A DNA stretch of 64,000 bases from Halogeometricum pallidum JCM 14848 (GTDB lineage Archaea; Halobacteriota; Halobacteria; Halobacteriales; Haloferacaceae), in contig NZ_AOIV01000038.1 of assembly GCF_000337095.1 (NCBI RefSeq), forward strand, positions 1 to 64,000. Reading direction: 5' to 3'. A model generated the notes under the pieces. That model saw only the letters and a program-made list of their open reading frames with translations, was not told where the DNA came from and made no database searches. Shown here piece by piece: positions 34,302 through 43,623 of this stretch; the stretch's first letter is position 1; the number at the start of each line of letters is the position of its first letter. Position numbers and translations under genes: made by a program.

Positions 34302-35735
34302 ATGGACGACTTAGCAACGCGGACACCGGGAGGTGAGACTCCGGAAGTCATCGCCGCCGACGAGGTGACGTGGGACGTGGAGACGGACGTCCTCGTCGCC
34401 GGCGGCGGTGGGACGGGACTGGTCGCCGCCCTCGCCGCCTCGGAGGCGTCGGACCTGCAGGTGACGGTGCTGGAGAAGTCCCCGGAGTGCGGCGGCAACA
34501 CGTCGTTATCAACGGGGATGGTCCCCGCCGCAGGGACGCGACTGCAGCAGGAGGCCGGCATCGAGGAGGCACCTGTGGATATGGCCCGCGATATTCTGGA
34601 GAAGAACCACTACGAGGCCGACGAAGAGCGCGTGCGATATCTCTGCGAGGAGGCAGTCGAACTCATCCACTGGTTGGTCGACGACTGGGACGTGACGCTG
34701 CACCTCGTGGACGACTTCAAATACCCGAAGCACTCGGAGTACCGGATGCACGCGCCCGACGGGCGCAACGGCGCGAACTTGGTGGAGGAACTCGTCGCGC
34801 GAGTGGAGGCGACACCGAACGTCGAACTGCTGACGAACGCGCCCGTGACGCGCCTCGTCGCCGCGGACGGCGCAGTTCGCGGCGTCGTCGCCGGCGCACG
34901 TCGCGACGAGGCGATACGGGCCGAGCGGGTGATACTCGCCACGGACGGGTTCGCGGGCAATCGGGAGATGGTGACCGACTACTGCGAGGCAGACGTCGAA
35001 CAGGCGCTGTACTTCGGCGCAGACGGTAACACCGGCGACGGGGTGCGGTGGGGGGCGGAACTCGGCGGCGAACTCGCCTGTATGGACGCCTACCAGGGGC
35101 ACGCGACTGTCGCGAGCGGAACTGGGATGCTGTCGACGTACGCCGTCGTGATGAACGGCGGCGTCCTCGTCAACGAGGCGGGCAAACGGTTCGGCGACGA
35201 GTCAGCCGGATACAGCGAGTTCGCCATCGACGTGCTGAAGCAACCCGGCGGCATCGGTTACGAACTGTTCGACGAGCGTATCTTCGAGCGACTCCGTGGG
35301 TCGTTCGAGGACTTCGACGCCGCCATCGATGCGGGGACGTACGCCTCGGCAGACTCCGTCGAGTCGCTGGCCTCCACGCTCGGGTGCGACGCCGACGCCA
35401 CGGCGGCGGCGGTCGAGCGATACAACGAGGCCGCCCGGGCGGATGAACCCGACGAGGTTGGACGGACGGACGGCGTCGCAGTCCTCGAACCGCCGTTCTA
35501 CGGGGCGAAAGTGACGGGGGCGCTGTTCCACACGCAGGGTGGACTGGTCGTCGACGAATACGCTCGAGTGCTGCGGACGGACGGAAGCGCCGTCGGGAAC
35601 CTCTACGCCGGTGGCGGGACGGCCTGCGGCATCAGCGGTCACGGGGCTGGCGGCTACCTCTCCGGGAACGGTCTGACGACGGCGTTAGGGTACGGGCGAC
35701 TGGCGGGAATCCACGCGCGCGAGTCGCTTCGGTAG
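34302..35735 (+). CDS. FAD-dependent oxidoreductase, fumarate reductase/ketosteroid dehydrogenase-like
   Basis: A 477-residue flavoprotein of the succinate dehydrogenase/fumarate reductase flavoprotein family, soluble form. FAD is bound at VLVAGGGGTGLVAALAASEA (about residues 31-50). GGNTSLSTG, ILATDGFAGNREM and GGTACGISGHGAGGYLSGNGLTTALGYGRLAG complete the pattern. No twin-arginine signal or haem-binding domain is visible, so it is cytoplasmic. Relatives reduce or introduce C=C bonds next to carbonyl or carboxyl groups, which would suit an unsaturated dicarboxylate or imide in this island. A TATA-like GGTTTACGA lies about 27 bp upstream. Confidence 0.87.
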   Translation: MDDLATRTPGGETPEVIAADEVTWDVETDVLVAGGGGTGLVAALAASEASDLQVTVLEKSPECGGNTSLSTGMVPAAGTRLQQEAGIEEAPVDMARDILEKNHYEADEERVRYLCEEAVELIHWLVDDWDVTLHLVDDFKYPKHSEYRMHAPDGRNGANLVEELVARVEATPNVELLTNAPVTRLVAADGAVRGVVAGARRDEAIRAERVILATDGFAGNREMVTDYCEADVEQALYFGADGNTGDGVRWGAELGGELACMDAYQGHATVASGTGMLSTYAVVMNGGVLVNEAGKRFGDESAGYSEFAIDVLKQPGGIGYELFDERIFERLRGSFEDFDAAIDAGTYASADSVESLASTLGCDADATAAAVERYNEAARADEPDEVGRTDGVAVLEPPFYGAKVTGALFHTQGGLVVDEYARVLRTDGSAVGNLYAGGGTACGISGHGAGGYLSGNGLTTALGYGRLAGIHARESLR

Positions 35736-35834
35736 AAAGCGGAGGCGCGAGCGGTTCGACTCCTCCGTCGCCGCGAACACGTTCACGAGAGCAAGTACTT
35801 ATTACGCACTAACTCCAACACGATATTGATTAGC

Positions 35835-37166
35835 ATGGGGAAGACTACCAAGTCACCTTTCAGCAGCCAACGGCGACGATTTATCAAAGCGGCCGGAGCA
35901 ACAGCGCTCACGCTCGGACTCGCCGGGTGCGCGTCCGACGACGCGGACTCCGGCGGTGAATCGACTCCATCCGAGTCCGGCGGCGGAGACACGACCGGCG
36001 AGTCCACGCAGACGGAGGGGACCACCACCGGGTCTTCCCAATCGTCCGTCGACGAGGTCGTCATCGGTTCGAACCACCCGCTCTCGGGCAGTCTCGCCGC
36101 GACGGGCGTCGGGATGAGCAACGCGATCAAACTCGCCGCGATGCGGAAGAACGAGGAGGGAGGTATCGAGTCACTCGGCGGAGCGCAGGTGAAGGTCATC
36201 GAGGGAGATAACCAAGGTGCGCAGGAACTGGGCGGGCAGGTGAGTGAGGAACTGCTCAGCGAGGGCGCGCACGTCCTGACCGGCTGTTACTCCTCACCGG
36301 TCACGACGGCGGCGACGCAGGTGGCAGAACGACAGGGTGTGCCGTTCGTCATCTCCATCGCGGCAGCCGACAACATCCTCGAAGGGCGGGGCTTCGACTA
36401 CATCTACCGACCTCAACCGCCGGCGCGACGCCTCGCCTCCGACTACGCTGATCTCGTGCCGACGGTCATCCGTGACAACGGCGGCACCGTCGAGACGGCT
36501 GGACTGTTCTACATCAACAACAGCTACGGGCAGGCCATCCGCGACTCGCTTCGCGAGTTCCTCCCCCAGCAGAACGTCGAGATCGTAGCAGAGACGGCGC
36601 TGGAGTTCGGCGCTTCGAACGCGAACACGCAGGTTTCGCGGCTTCGGAGCGCCGACCCCGACACCGTCATCGCCACGACGTACGTCAACGGCGGCGTGTT
36701 GCTCGCGCAGGCGATGCAGGATCAGAGCTACCGGCCGTCGTATCTCTCGGCCTGTGCGTCGGCGACGTTCACCGACGACAGATCTGTGCGCGACATCGGC
36801 GACTTCGCCAACGGCGTGATGGACAACAACTACGCGCTGAACCCGACTATCGACAAGACGGCCGAGGTCCGCTCGCAGTTCACCGACAACTACGACCAGG
36901 AGTTTTCGGCCTCCGTCGGCATGGCGTACACGGCCGGGGAGGTCATCATCCAGGCCATCGAGAACGCCGCGAGCGTCGACCCCGACGATATCAACGGTGC
37001 GCTCAAAGAACTGCGGTACGAGGACCACATCTCGGCGATGGGTCCCATCTCGTTCAATGACACCGGCGAGAACGAGAACGCCCTCGCCCCGGTCAACCAA
37101 GTGCAGGACCTCTCGGTGAAGGTGGTCTACCCCCAGGAGTACGCGGAAGCGCAACCTCAACTCTGA
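35835..37166 (+). CDS. Periplasmic-type binding lipoprotein of branched-chain amino acid family (LivK-like)
   Basis: A 443-residue HAAT-family solute-binding protein anchored outside the membrane. It has a Tat signal (QRRRFIKAAG, residues 12-21), lipobox LAGC with Cys32 and a long Ser/Thr/Gly/Asp linker. The binding domain starts at VVIGSNHPLSGSLAATGVGM. In this family the ligand may be amino acids but also aromatic acids, amides, urea or dicarboxylates. Placement beside the hydantoinase/amidase operon suggests a cyclic amide or acid. ATG 35835 is preferred over TTG 35826, since a TATA-like CTTATTA lies about 30 bp before it. Confidence 0.92.
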   Translation: MGKTTKSPFSSQRRRFIKAAGATALTLGLAGCASDDADSGGESTPSESGGGDTTGESTQTEGTTTGSSQSSVDEVVIGSNHPLSGSLAATGVGMSNAIKLAAMRKNEEGGIESLGGAQVKVIEGDNQGAQELGGQVSEELLSEGAHVLTGCYSSPVTTAATQVAERQGVPFVISIAAADNILEGRGFDYIYRPQPPARRLASDYADLVPTVIRDNGGTVETAGLFYINNSYGQAIRDSLREFLPQQNVEIVAETALEFGASNANTQVSRLRSADPDTVIATTYVNGGVLLAQAMQDQSYRPSYLSACASATFTDDRSVRDIGDFANGVMDNNYALNPTIDKTAEVRSQFTDNYDQEFSASVGMAYTAGEVIIQAIENAASVDPDDINGALKELRYEDHISAMGPISFNDTGENENALAPVNQVQDLSVKVVYPQEYAEAQPQL

Positions 37167-37248
37167 GTTCCGTCCACGGCGCGGATCGATCCCCCGAACG
37201 ACACCCTTTATGGCACCTGACAACGATTAGCGAGCGTAAGCCACTCAC

Positions 37249-38214
37249 ATGCGACTAGTATCCTCTGTGGCCCTGTCGCTCCCGCTTCAAGGGGGAGGAC
37301 TCGGCCGGTTCGTCGATCCGTTCGTACAGTTCGTCATAGACGTCGTCAACATGGAGGCCGTGCTCCTGCAACTGCTCGTGTTCGGTCTCCTGCTCGGGGG
37401 CGTCTACGCGCTGACCGCCCTCGGTCTGACGATGATATTCGGCGTGATGGACGTCATCAACTTCGCCCACGGCGCCTTCCTCGTCGTCGGGATGTATACG
37501 GTGTGGCTCGCCTCGACCACTGTCGGTCTGAGCCCGTTTTTGGGCATCCCGTTGGCCGCCGTCGTGCTGTTCGTCCTCGGAGTGGTGGTCCACGTGCTCA
37601 CGGTCGAACCCATCATCGAAGCGCCGCAACAGAACCAACTCATCGCCACGTTGGGCGTCCTGTTCATCGTCCAATCGGGGATCGAGATCTTGTTCTCGCC
37701 GGACCCACAACAGGTGTCGCTGTCGCTGGGGTCCATCGAACTGGGCGGAGTGTTCGTCCCGCGCGGGCAACTCTACGCGCTTCTCATCGCCCTCGGAACG
37801 ATGCTCGCTGTGCGGGCGCTTCTGAACCGCACCGACCTCGGTAGACGCATCCGCGGCACTGCGAACAACCGGGAGGGTGCGCGCTATGTCGGAATCAACG
37901 TTCCACGAATTAACTACCTCACGTTCGGTATCGGCGCCGCCCTCGCCGGCATCGCCGGGGGATCAATCGCGCTGTTCCAGCGTTTCGACCCGTTCACGGG
38001 CGAGACGTATCTCATCAACGCGTTCGTCATCGTCATCCTCGGGGGTCTCGGGTCGTTCCCCGGCGCGTTCGTCGGCGGTCTCATCATCGGACTGATTCAG
38101 GTGTTCGGCGGCTATTACCTGCCCGGTACCACCGCGCAGGTGCTCATCTTCCTGCTGTTTATCGGGACGCTTCTCGTCAAACCCGAAGGCCTGTTCGGAG
38201 GTGCCGGCGCGTGA
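37249..38214 (+). CDS. LivH-type ABC permease
   Basis: A 321-residue permease with about eight hydrophobic helices. GGVYALTALGLTMIFGVMDVINFAHGAFLVVGMY is the characteristic LivH signature. NNREGARYVGINVPRINYLTFGIGAALAGIAG and ILGGLGSFPGAFVGGLIIG correspond to the conserved core. It pairs with LivM (4-bp GTGA overlap) to form the membrane channel of the importer whose binding protein lies 82 bp upstream. Confidence 0.94.
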   Translation: MRLVSSVALSLPLQGGGLGRFVDPFVQFVIDVVNMEAVLLQLLVFGLLLGGVYALTALGLTMIFGVMDVINFAHGAFLVVGMYTVWLASTTVGLSPFLGIPLAAVVLFVLGVVVHVLTVEPIIEAPQQNQLIATLGVLFIVQSGIEILFSPDPQQVSLSLGSIELGGVFVPRGQLYALLIALGTMLAVRALLNRTDLGRRIRGTANNREGARYVGINVPRINYLTFGIGAALAGIAGGSIALFQRFDPFTGETYLINAFVIVILGGLGSFPGAFVGGLIIGLIQVFGGYYLPGTTAQVLIFLLFIGTLLVKPEGLFGGAGA

Positions 38215-39284
38215 GCAGTCTCGACACCGTCCGCGACGGCTATCGCTCGTTCGACGAGCGAGAGGACGCCCCGGTTCTCAAGGGCGCGGTCGGGTTCGGA
38301 CTACTCGCGGCGCTGCCGTACATCATCGAGATAGACGTCGCCGGGATGGAACTGGCGGCGGCGCTGAGCCTCAAAGTCCTGATCCTCACGCTCATCTACG
38401 CGTACACCGCGCAGGCGTGGAACATCATGTCCGGCTACACGGGGCAGTTCTCGTTCGGCCACGCCGCCTTCTTCGGTATCGGCGCGTACGCCACGCAGGC
38501 ACTGGTCGTCGACTACGCCATCAACCCGTGGTTCGGCATGTTCGTCGGCGGCGGCGTCGCCGCTCTCTACGGCCTACTCATCGGCTTCCTGTCGTTTCGG
38601 TTCAACCTCCGCGGTCACTACTTCGCGCTGGCGACGCTCGCGTTCGCCGAACTCGTTCGGTTCGTCATCGTGAACATGAGCGAACTCCACGGGGCGAACG
38701 GCTACTTCAAACCGTTTCCGCGGGACTACGACGCGGCCTACGGGTTACTCGCCTTCCAGTTCGAGAGCGACCTGCCGTACTACTACCTCATCTTGGGATT
38801 CCTCCTCGTCGTGACCGTCGTCTCGTGGGCGGTGAAGAACTCGTGGATAGGGTTGTACTTCTTCGCCATCCGCGAGGACGAACGCGCGGCGTCGAGCGTC
38901 GGCGTGCCCGCGTTCCGGTATAAGCTGCTCGGCATCGCGATCAGCGCCTTCTTCACCGCTCTCGGTGGCGCGTATTGGTCGATGTACTTCAACACCATCC
39001 GGCCGGACACCGTCTTCGCACTGTTCAAAAACGTCGAACTGCTCCTGCCGGCTGTCGTCGGGGGACCGGGAACCGTCGTCGGCCCTATCATCGGCTCGTT
39101 CATCGTGACGCCGATGAGCGAAATCGCGCGGACATCGTTCACCGGCATCAACGGTCTCGACCGGGTCATCTACGGCGCGTTCCTCATCGTTATCGTCATT
39201 TACTCGCCGCGGGGCGTCGTGAGTTGGCCGGAGCGCGGGCGCGCGCTCTACCGCCGCGTGCGCGGGTCCGGAGGTGAGGAATAA
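38211..39284 (+). CDS. LivM-type ABC permease
   Basis: A 357-residue permease starting at GTG within the LivH stop. Nine or so hydrophobic segments are seen. The hallmark AQAWNIMSGYTGQFSFGHAAFFGIGAYATQ is present near residue 68, and IREDERAASSVGVPAFRYKLLGIAISAFFTALGGAYW marks the conserved second half. It has a longer charged N-terminus than LivH, as usual. It ends TAATG, overlapping the LivG start by one base. Confidence 0.94.
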   Translation: MSSLDTVRDGYRSFDEREDAPVLKGAVGFGLLAALPYIIEIDVAGMELAAALSLKVLILTLIYAYTAQAWNIMSGYTGQFSFGHAAFFGIGAYATQALVVDYAINPWFGMFVGGGVAALYGLLIGFLSFRFNLRGHYFALATLAFAELVRFVIVNMSELHGANGYFKPFPRDYDAAYGLLAFQFESDLPYYYLILGFLLVVTVVSWAVKNSWIGLYFFAIREDERAASSVGVPAFRYKLLGIAISAFFTALGGAYWSMYFNTIRPDTVFALFKNVELLLPAVVGGPGTVVGPIIGSFIVTPMSEIARTSFTGINGLDRVIYGAFLIVIVIYSPRGVVSWPERGRALYRRVRGSGGEE

Positions 39285-40072
39285 TGGCTGCAGACTCGGA
39301 GACGTCGCGGGAGCCGACCGAAGGTGAGACCGGTGAACGCGCCGGTGACCCGGTGCTCGAAGCCGACGGCGTCGGCAAGCAGTTCGCCGGTCTCCGCGCC
39401 CTCGAAGACGTCGACATGACGGTCCATAGGGGCGAAATCGTCGGTCTCATCGGGCCGAACGGCGCCGGCAAGACGACGCTGTTTAACTGTATCAGCGGAA
39501 CGTTCCCGCCGAGCGAGGGCCGAATCTACCTCGACGGCCAGGAGATAACCGACCTGCAGGCCCACCAGATAGCGCGCCGCGGACTCGCACGGACGTTCCA
39601 GATAACCCGGCCGCTCGAAGAACTCACCGTCGTGGAGAACGCGATGGTCGGCGCGCACATCCACACGCGGCGCCGCAGCGAGGCGCGCGAGATAGCGATG
39701 GAACAGTTGGCGTTCGTCGGCCTCGCCGATCGGGCCGACGAAGAGGCGGGAGAACTCACCGTCGGCGCGCAGAAGCGGCTCGAACTCGCGCGCGCCGTCG
39801 CCACTCGACCGACCGTCCTGCTGTTGGACGAAATCATGGCGGGCTTGACCCCCTCGGAGTCCGAGGAGATGTTAGGGCTGTTCCGCCGCCTCCGCGAACG
39901 GGGGACGAGCCTGCTCGTCATCGAACACGATATGAAAGCGATAATGAAAATTTCGGACTACGTGAAGGTGCTCGACAACGGCCGCAGCATCGCCTTCGGC
40001 CGTCCAAAGACGGTCGTCGAGAACGAGGCTGTCATCGAAGCGTACGTCGGGGGGACCGGATTCGATGCTTGA
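39284..40072 (+). CDS. LivG-type ABC ATPase
   Basis: A 262-residue ATPase of the HAAT importer: Walker A GPNGAGKTTLFN, Q-loop ARTFQITRPL, Walker B VLLLDEIMAGL and H-loop VIEHDMKAI. The signature region reads LTVGAQKRLELARAVATRP. The canonical LSYGQQ/LSGG becomes LTVGAQ, as is frequent in LivG proteins. The two following genes overlap or abut, so it is part of a tightly packed operon. An acidic N-terminal tail of about 20 residues is typical of haloarchaea. Confidence 0.94.
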   Translation: MAADSETSREPTEGETGERAGDPVLEADGVGKQFAGLRALEDVDMTVHRGEIVGLIGPNGAGKTTLFNCISGTFPPSEGRIYLDGQEITDLQAHQIARRGLARTFQITRPLEELTVVENAMVGAHIHTRRRSEAREIAMEQLAFVGLADRADEEAGELTVGAQKRLELARAVATRPTVLLLDEIMAGLTPSESEEMLGLFRRLRERGTSLLVIEHDMKAIMKISDYVKVLDNGRSIAFGRPKTVVENEAVIEAYVGGTGFDA

Positions 40073-40769
40073 ACTCGACTCGGTCCGTGCCGGTTACGAC
40101 CAGATAGAGATACTCCACGGCGTCGACCTTCGGGTCGATGAGGGTGAAATCGTTGCGCTCATCGGGTCGAACGGCGCCGGAAAGACGACGACGATGCGGA
40201 CTATCTGCGGTATCCTCTCCCCGACTGCGGGGTCGATAACGTTCCGCGGCGAATCCATCGACGACGAACCGCCGCACGACATCGTCCGCCGTGGCATCGT
40301 GCAGGTGCCGGAGGACCGCGACCTGTTCACCGACATGACCGTCGCCGACAACCTGCTCTTGGGCGCGCAGACGAAGACGGCGATATCGAACCGCGAGGAG
40401 AACCTCACGGAGATGTACGAGTTGTTCCCGCGTCTCGAAGAGCGGAAGAACCAGCGCGCGGGGACGATGTCCGGCGGCGAGCAGCAGATGCTCACGCTGG
40501 CTCGCGCCCTGATGGGCGAACCCGACCTGCTCATCCTCGATGAACCGTCTATCGGTCTCGCCCCGCAACTGGTCGAGGAGGTGTTCGACGTGGTTCGCGA
40601 GGTTCACGAGCAGGGAATCACAGTGCTGATGGTCGAACAGAACGTCCAGCAAACGCTCCGACTCGCTGACCGCGGTTACGTGATGGAAAACGGTCGGATA
40701 ACGATGAGCGCGACGGGGACCGCCCTCCTCGAAGACGACTCCGTCATCGAAGCCTACCTGGGGGTGTGA
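40065..40769 (+). CDS. LivF-type ABC ATPase
   Basis: A 234-residue second ATPase: Walker A GSNGAGKTTTMR, Q-loop VQVPEDRDLF, signature MSGGEQQMLTLARALM, Walker B LLILDEPSIGLAP and H-loop MVEQNVQQTL. It overlaps LivG by eight bases. Together LivK, LivH, LivM, LivG and LivF make a full ABC importer of the hydrophobic amino acid transporter family. The PrpD-like gene begins one base after its stop. Confidence 0.94.
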   Translation: MLELDSVRAGYDQIEILHGVDLRVDEGEIVALIGSNGAGKTTTMRTICGILSPTAGSITFRGESIDDEPPHDIVRRGIVQVPEDRDLFTDMTVADNLLLGAQTKTAISNREENLTEMYELFPRLEERKNQRAGTMSGGEQQMLTLARALMGEPDLLILDEPSIGLAPQLVEEVFDVVREVHEQGITVLMVEQNVQQTLRLADRGYVMENGRITMSATGTALLEDDSVIEAYLGV

Positions 40770-40770
40770 G

Positions 40771-42099
40771 ATGCACGAGGAAACGCTCGCCGAATTCGTC
40801 TCGGGTCTGGAGCACGACGATATCCCGTCGCGGGTGAGAGACCGCGCGACGCTCGTCGTCGCCGACACGGTGGCGGCTATCCTCGGCGGCGTCTCCGACC
40901 CGGCCGTCGCTTCACTCGTCGCCGACTGGACGCTCGAACGCGGCGGCGACGCGACGGTCCTCGGGACCCCGGAACGTCGCTCGACACCGCACCGGGCGGC
41001 CTTTCTGAACGCGACGGCGGGAACCGTGCTCGAACTGGACGAAGGACACCGCTACGCCGCGGGTCACCCCGCCATCCACGTCCTGCCGGCCCTGCTCGCG
41101 GACGGCGAGCGGTCGTTTCGGTCGGGCGCGGAGACGACGACGGCTTTCGTCGCCGGCTACGAGGCGGCCGTTCGCGTCGCGCGGGCGGTGACACCGCTGG
41201 CAGAGGGATATCACCCGCACGGCGTCTGGGGCGCTGTCGGCGCTGCCGCGGGTCTCGCCCGTCTCCGCGAGTACAACGCCGAGACAACGCTCGACGCCAT
41301 GCGAATCGCCGCAAACTACGCGCAGCACACGCGCTTCGAGGCGGCGACGGAGGGAGCGACCGTCAGAAACGGGTACGCGGGGATGAGCAACCTCGCCAGC
41401 CTCGTCGCCGCCGACCAAACCCGCGCCGGCTTCACGGGACTTCGAGAGGGTGTCCGCCGACATCTCGAACGGGTCGCTGGAAACGAAATCGACCCCGAGG
41501 CGTTCTCGGACGGCCTCGGCGACCGTTGGGAACTCGATAGCGGCTATTTCAAGATACACGCCGCCTGTCGCTACACTCACCCCGCGTTGGACGCCGTCAC
41601 GGAACTCATCGAAGCCGATGGGTTCGACGCCGCCGACGTCGAATCCGTTAGCGTGGAGACGTACGACGCTGCCGCGTCGCTCTCGGCCACCGACCCCGAG
41701 AACGCACTTCAGGCGAAATTCTCGCTCCCGTTCGCCGTCGCAACCGCGCTGGTGAACGGCCGAACCGACAAAGCGGCCTTCGACGAGAACGCGTTGACCG
41801 ACCGGACGCGCGAGTTGGCGCGGCGCGTCTCGGTGTCGGTCGCGCCGGATATCGCCGCACGGGTGCCGGAGAAGCGCGGCGCGCGAGTTCGGATCACCCT
41901 CGCATCAGGGGCGGAGCACACGCGCGAAGTCGCCGCGGCTCGCGGCGGCGAGCACGACCCGTTCACCGAGACCGAACTCCGCGAGAAGTTCGATTCGCTC
42001 GTCCGTCCCGTCGTCGGCGAACGCCGAGCGGACGAACTGTGGACCGCGGCGCGCGAACCGGCTCCCCCACGCGTCATTTGCACGCTCGCGCGGGGGTGA
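40771..42099 (+). CDS. MmgE/PrpD family protein 1
   Basis: A 442-residue MmgE/PrpD protein. The family includes 2-methylcitrate dehydratase, cis-aconitate decarboxylase and iminodisuccinate epimerase. Features are LVVADTVAAILGG, VLELDEGHRYAAGHPAIHVLPALLA (around residue 86), PHGVWGAVGAAAGLARL and YFKIHAACRYTHPALDAV. The gene is coupled to the transporter (1-bp gap), pointing to a role in catabolism of the imported compound, not in propionate metabolism, since no PrpB or PrpC is nearby. Proposed: isomerisation, dehydration or decarboxylation of an unsaturated polycarboxylate. Confidence 0.9.
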   Translation: MHEETLAEFVSGLEHDDIPSRVRDRATLVVADTVAAILGGVSDPAVASLVADWTLERGGDATVLGTPERRSTPHRAAFLNATAGTVLELDEGHRYAAGHPAIHVLPALLADGERSFRSGAETTTAFVAGYEAAVRVARAVTPLAEGYHPHGVWGAVGAAAGLARLREYNAETTLDAMRIAANYAQHTRFEAATEGATVRNGYAGMSNLASLVAADQTRAGFTGLREGVRRHLERVAGNEIDPEAFSDGLGDRWELDSGYFKIHAACRYTHPALDAVTELIEADGFDAADVESVSVETYDAAASLSATDPENALQAKFSLPFAVATALVNGRTDKAAFDENALTDRTRELARRVSVSVAPDIAARVPEKRGARVRITLASGAEHTREVAAARGGEHDPFTETELREKFDSLVRPVVGERRADELWTAAREPAPPRVICTLARG

Positions 42100-42178
42100 G
42101 TGGTGACCCGATATTCTCCGACACCGCCAGTTCGATAAATTCCGATTGCAACCGATTTCGACACACACGTCATAAACA

Positions 42179-43552
42179 ATGATTCCGACAACACCCGTTC
42201 GAGACTGGGAACGTGCGGTCTACGACTTCTCGACTACGTCCGTACCACCCGAGGTTCGAGAGGCCGGAAGTCACGTCGTCGCGGACGTCCTCGCGGCGGC
42301 CGTGGCTGGCGCGGCGGCCGAACAGCACGCCGACGTTCTCCGAGACGCCGCCTTCGCCGGCGGGAACGCGTCGGTGCTCGGTACCGACAGACGCGTCGAC
42401 CCGGCATCAGCCGCGTTGTGTAACACCGCTGCGGCCATCACGCAGGAGATAGAGGAGGGTCACAACCGAGGCGGCCACGTCGGGGCGAGCGTCGTCGCCG
42501 GGGCCGTCGGCGTCGCCGAGGCGAACGACGTGGACGGCGCGACGTTCGTCGACGCGTGCGTCCGTTCCTACGAACTCTGTACCCGACTGGAATACGCGAT
42601 ATTCGCTATGAAGGCGCGGTTGAACGACGCCGTCCCGTGGTTACTCCGCGACCCGCACTCGACGTGGACGACGGTCGGACCAGCGTTCACCGCGGCTGTC
42701 TGCGCCGGCGCGGACGCCGATACACTTCGGGAGACGTTCCGCGTTGCCGCGAACCTTGCCGTCGTCTCGATGCACGACCCGTACGCCGAGGGCGCGCCGG
42801 CGCGGAACTTCACCGCGGGGTTCTCCGCGCAGGCGGGCGTCTCCGCGGCGACACTGACCGCTGCCGGCCTTCGCGGGTCAGCCGCGGCCGTCAGCGAGGT
42901 GTACGATCCGTTCGCCGACCTCTTGGCAGAGGGCGAGTTCGACGGACTGTTCGAGTCGTTGGGTACGGAGTGGTGGATCGGAGAGCGCTACCACAAACCG
43001 TACCCCTCCTGTCGGTACACGCACGCACCGCTGGACGCTCTCCGCGAGGCAGGAGTGGACGACTTGACACCCGACGACGTGACGCGGATCGACGTGCACA
43101 CGTATCGGAACGGCGTGGACATGGGCCACACGCGACCCGAGACGCTCACCGCCGCGAAGTTCTCGACGCCGTACGCACTCGCACGATGGGTAGCAGACGG
43201 CGAGGTATCGCTCGAACACTTCGAGAGCGAGAGCCTGGCCGACGACGCCGTTCAGTCGCTGACCGAGCGAGTCCGGCTCCACGAGGACGACGAGTTCGAA
43301 CGAGCGTTCCCCGGGTCGTGGGGTGCGCGCGTCGTCGTCACGACGGACGCCGGCGAGACGAGGACGGGGCGCAGGCCGCACCCTCGCGGGGACTACCGGG
43401 ACCCACTCTCCACAGCGGACCTTCGCGAACGGAACCGAGCGCTCCTCGCTTACGGACTCGGCGACGACGCCGCCGACGAGGCGCTTGATGCTTTGTCGTC
43501 TGTCGCTGACGCCCCCGTCTCGGAGACGGTGGATGCGCTTCGATTGCATTAA
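42179..43552 (+). CDS. MmgE/PrpD family protein 2
   Basis: A 457-residue paralogue of protein 1, clearly diverged. SHVVADVLAAAVAGA starts the all-helical domain; EIEEGHNRGGHVGASVVAGAVGVAEA and RYHKPYPSCRYTHAPLDALREAG match the catalytic area; HTYRNGVDMGHTRPETLTAAKFSTPYALA is the second domain. The conserved GHPA of copy 1 reads GHVGAS here, so the two probably act on different intermediates or form a heteromer. It lies 79 bp after copy 1 and 71 bp before the IclR gene. Confidence 0.9.
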   Translation: MIPTTPVRDWERAVYDFSTTSVPPEVREAGSHVVADVLAAAVAGAAAEQHADVLRDAAFAGGNASVLGTDRRVDPASAALCNTAAAITQEIEEGHNRGGHVGASVVAGAVGVAEANDVDGATFVDACVRSYELCTRLEYAIFAMKARLNDAVPWLLRDPHSTWTTVGPAFTAAVCAGADADTLRETFRVAANLAVVSMHDPYAEGAPARNFTAGFSAQAGVSAATLTAAGLRGSAAAVSEVYDPFADLLAEGEFDGLFESLGTEWWIGERYHKPYPSCRYTHAPLDALREAGVDDLTPDDVTRIDVHTYRNGVDMGHTRPETLTAAKFSTPYALARWVADGEVSLEHFESESLADDAVQSLTERVRLHEDDEFERAFPGSWGARVVVTTDAGETRTGRRPHPRGDYRDPLSTADLRERNRALLAYGLGDDAADEALDALSSVADAPVSETVDALRLH

Positions 43553-43623
43553 TGCAGAACGTATGTTCTCCAGAGACGAACAAATACCGAACCGTTATTA
43601 TGTGCGCCGCGCCATGAGACATC

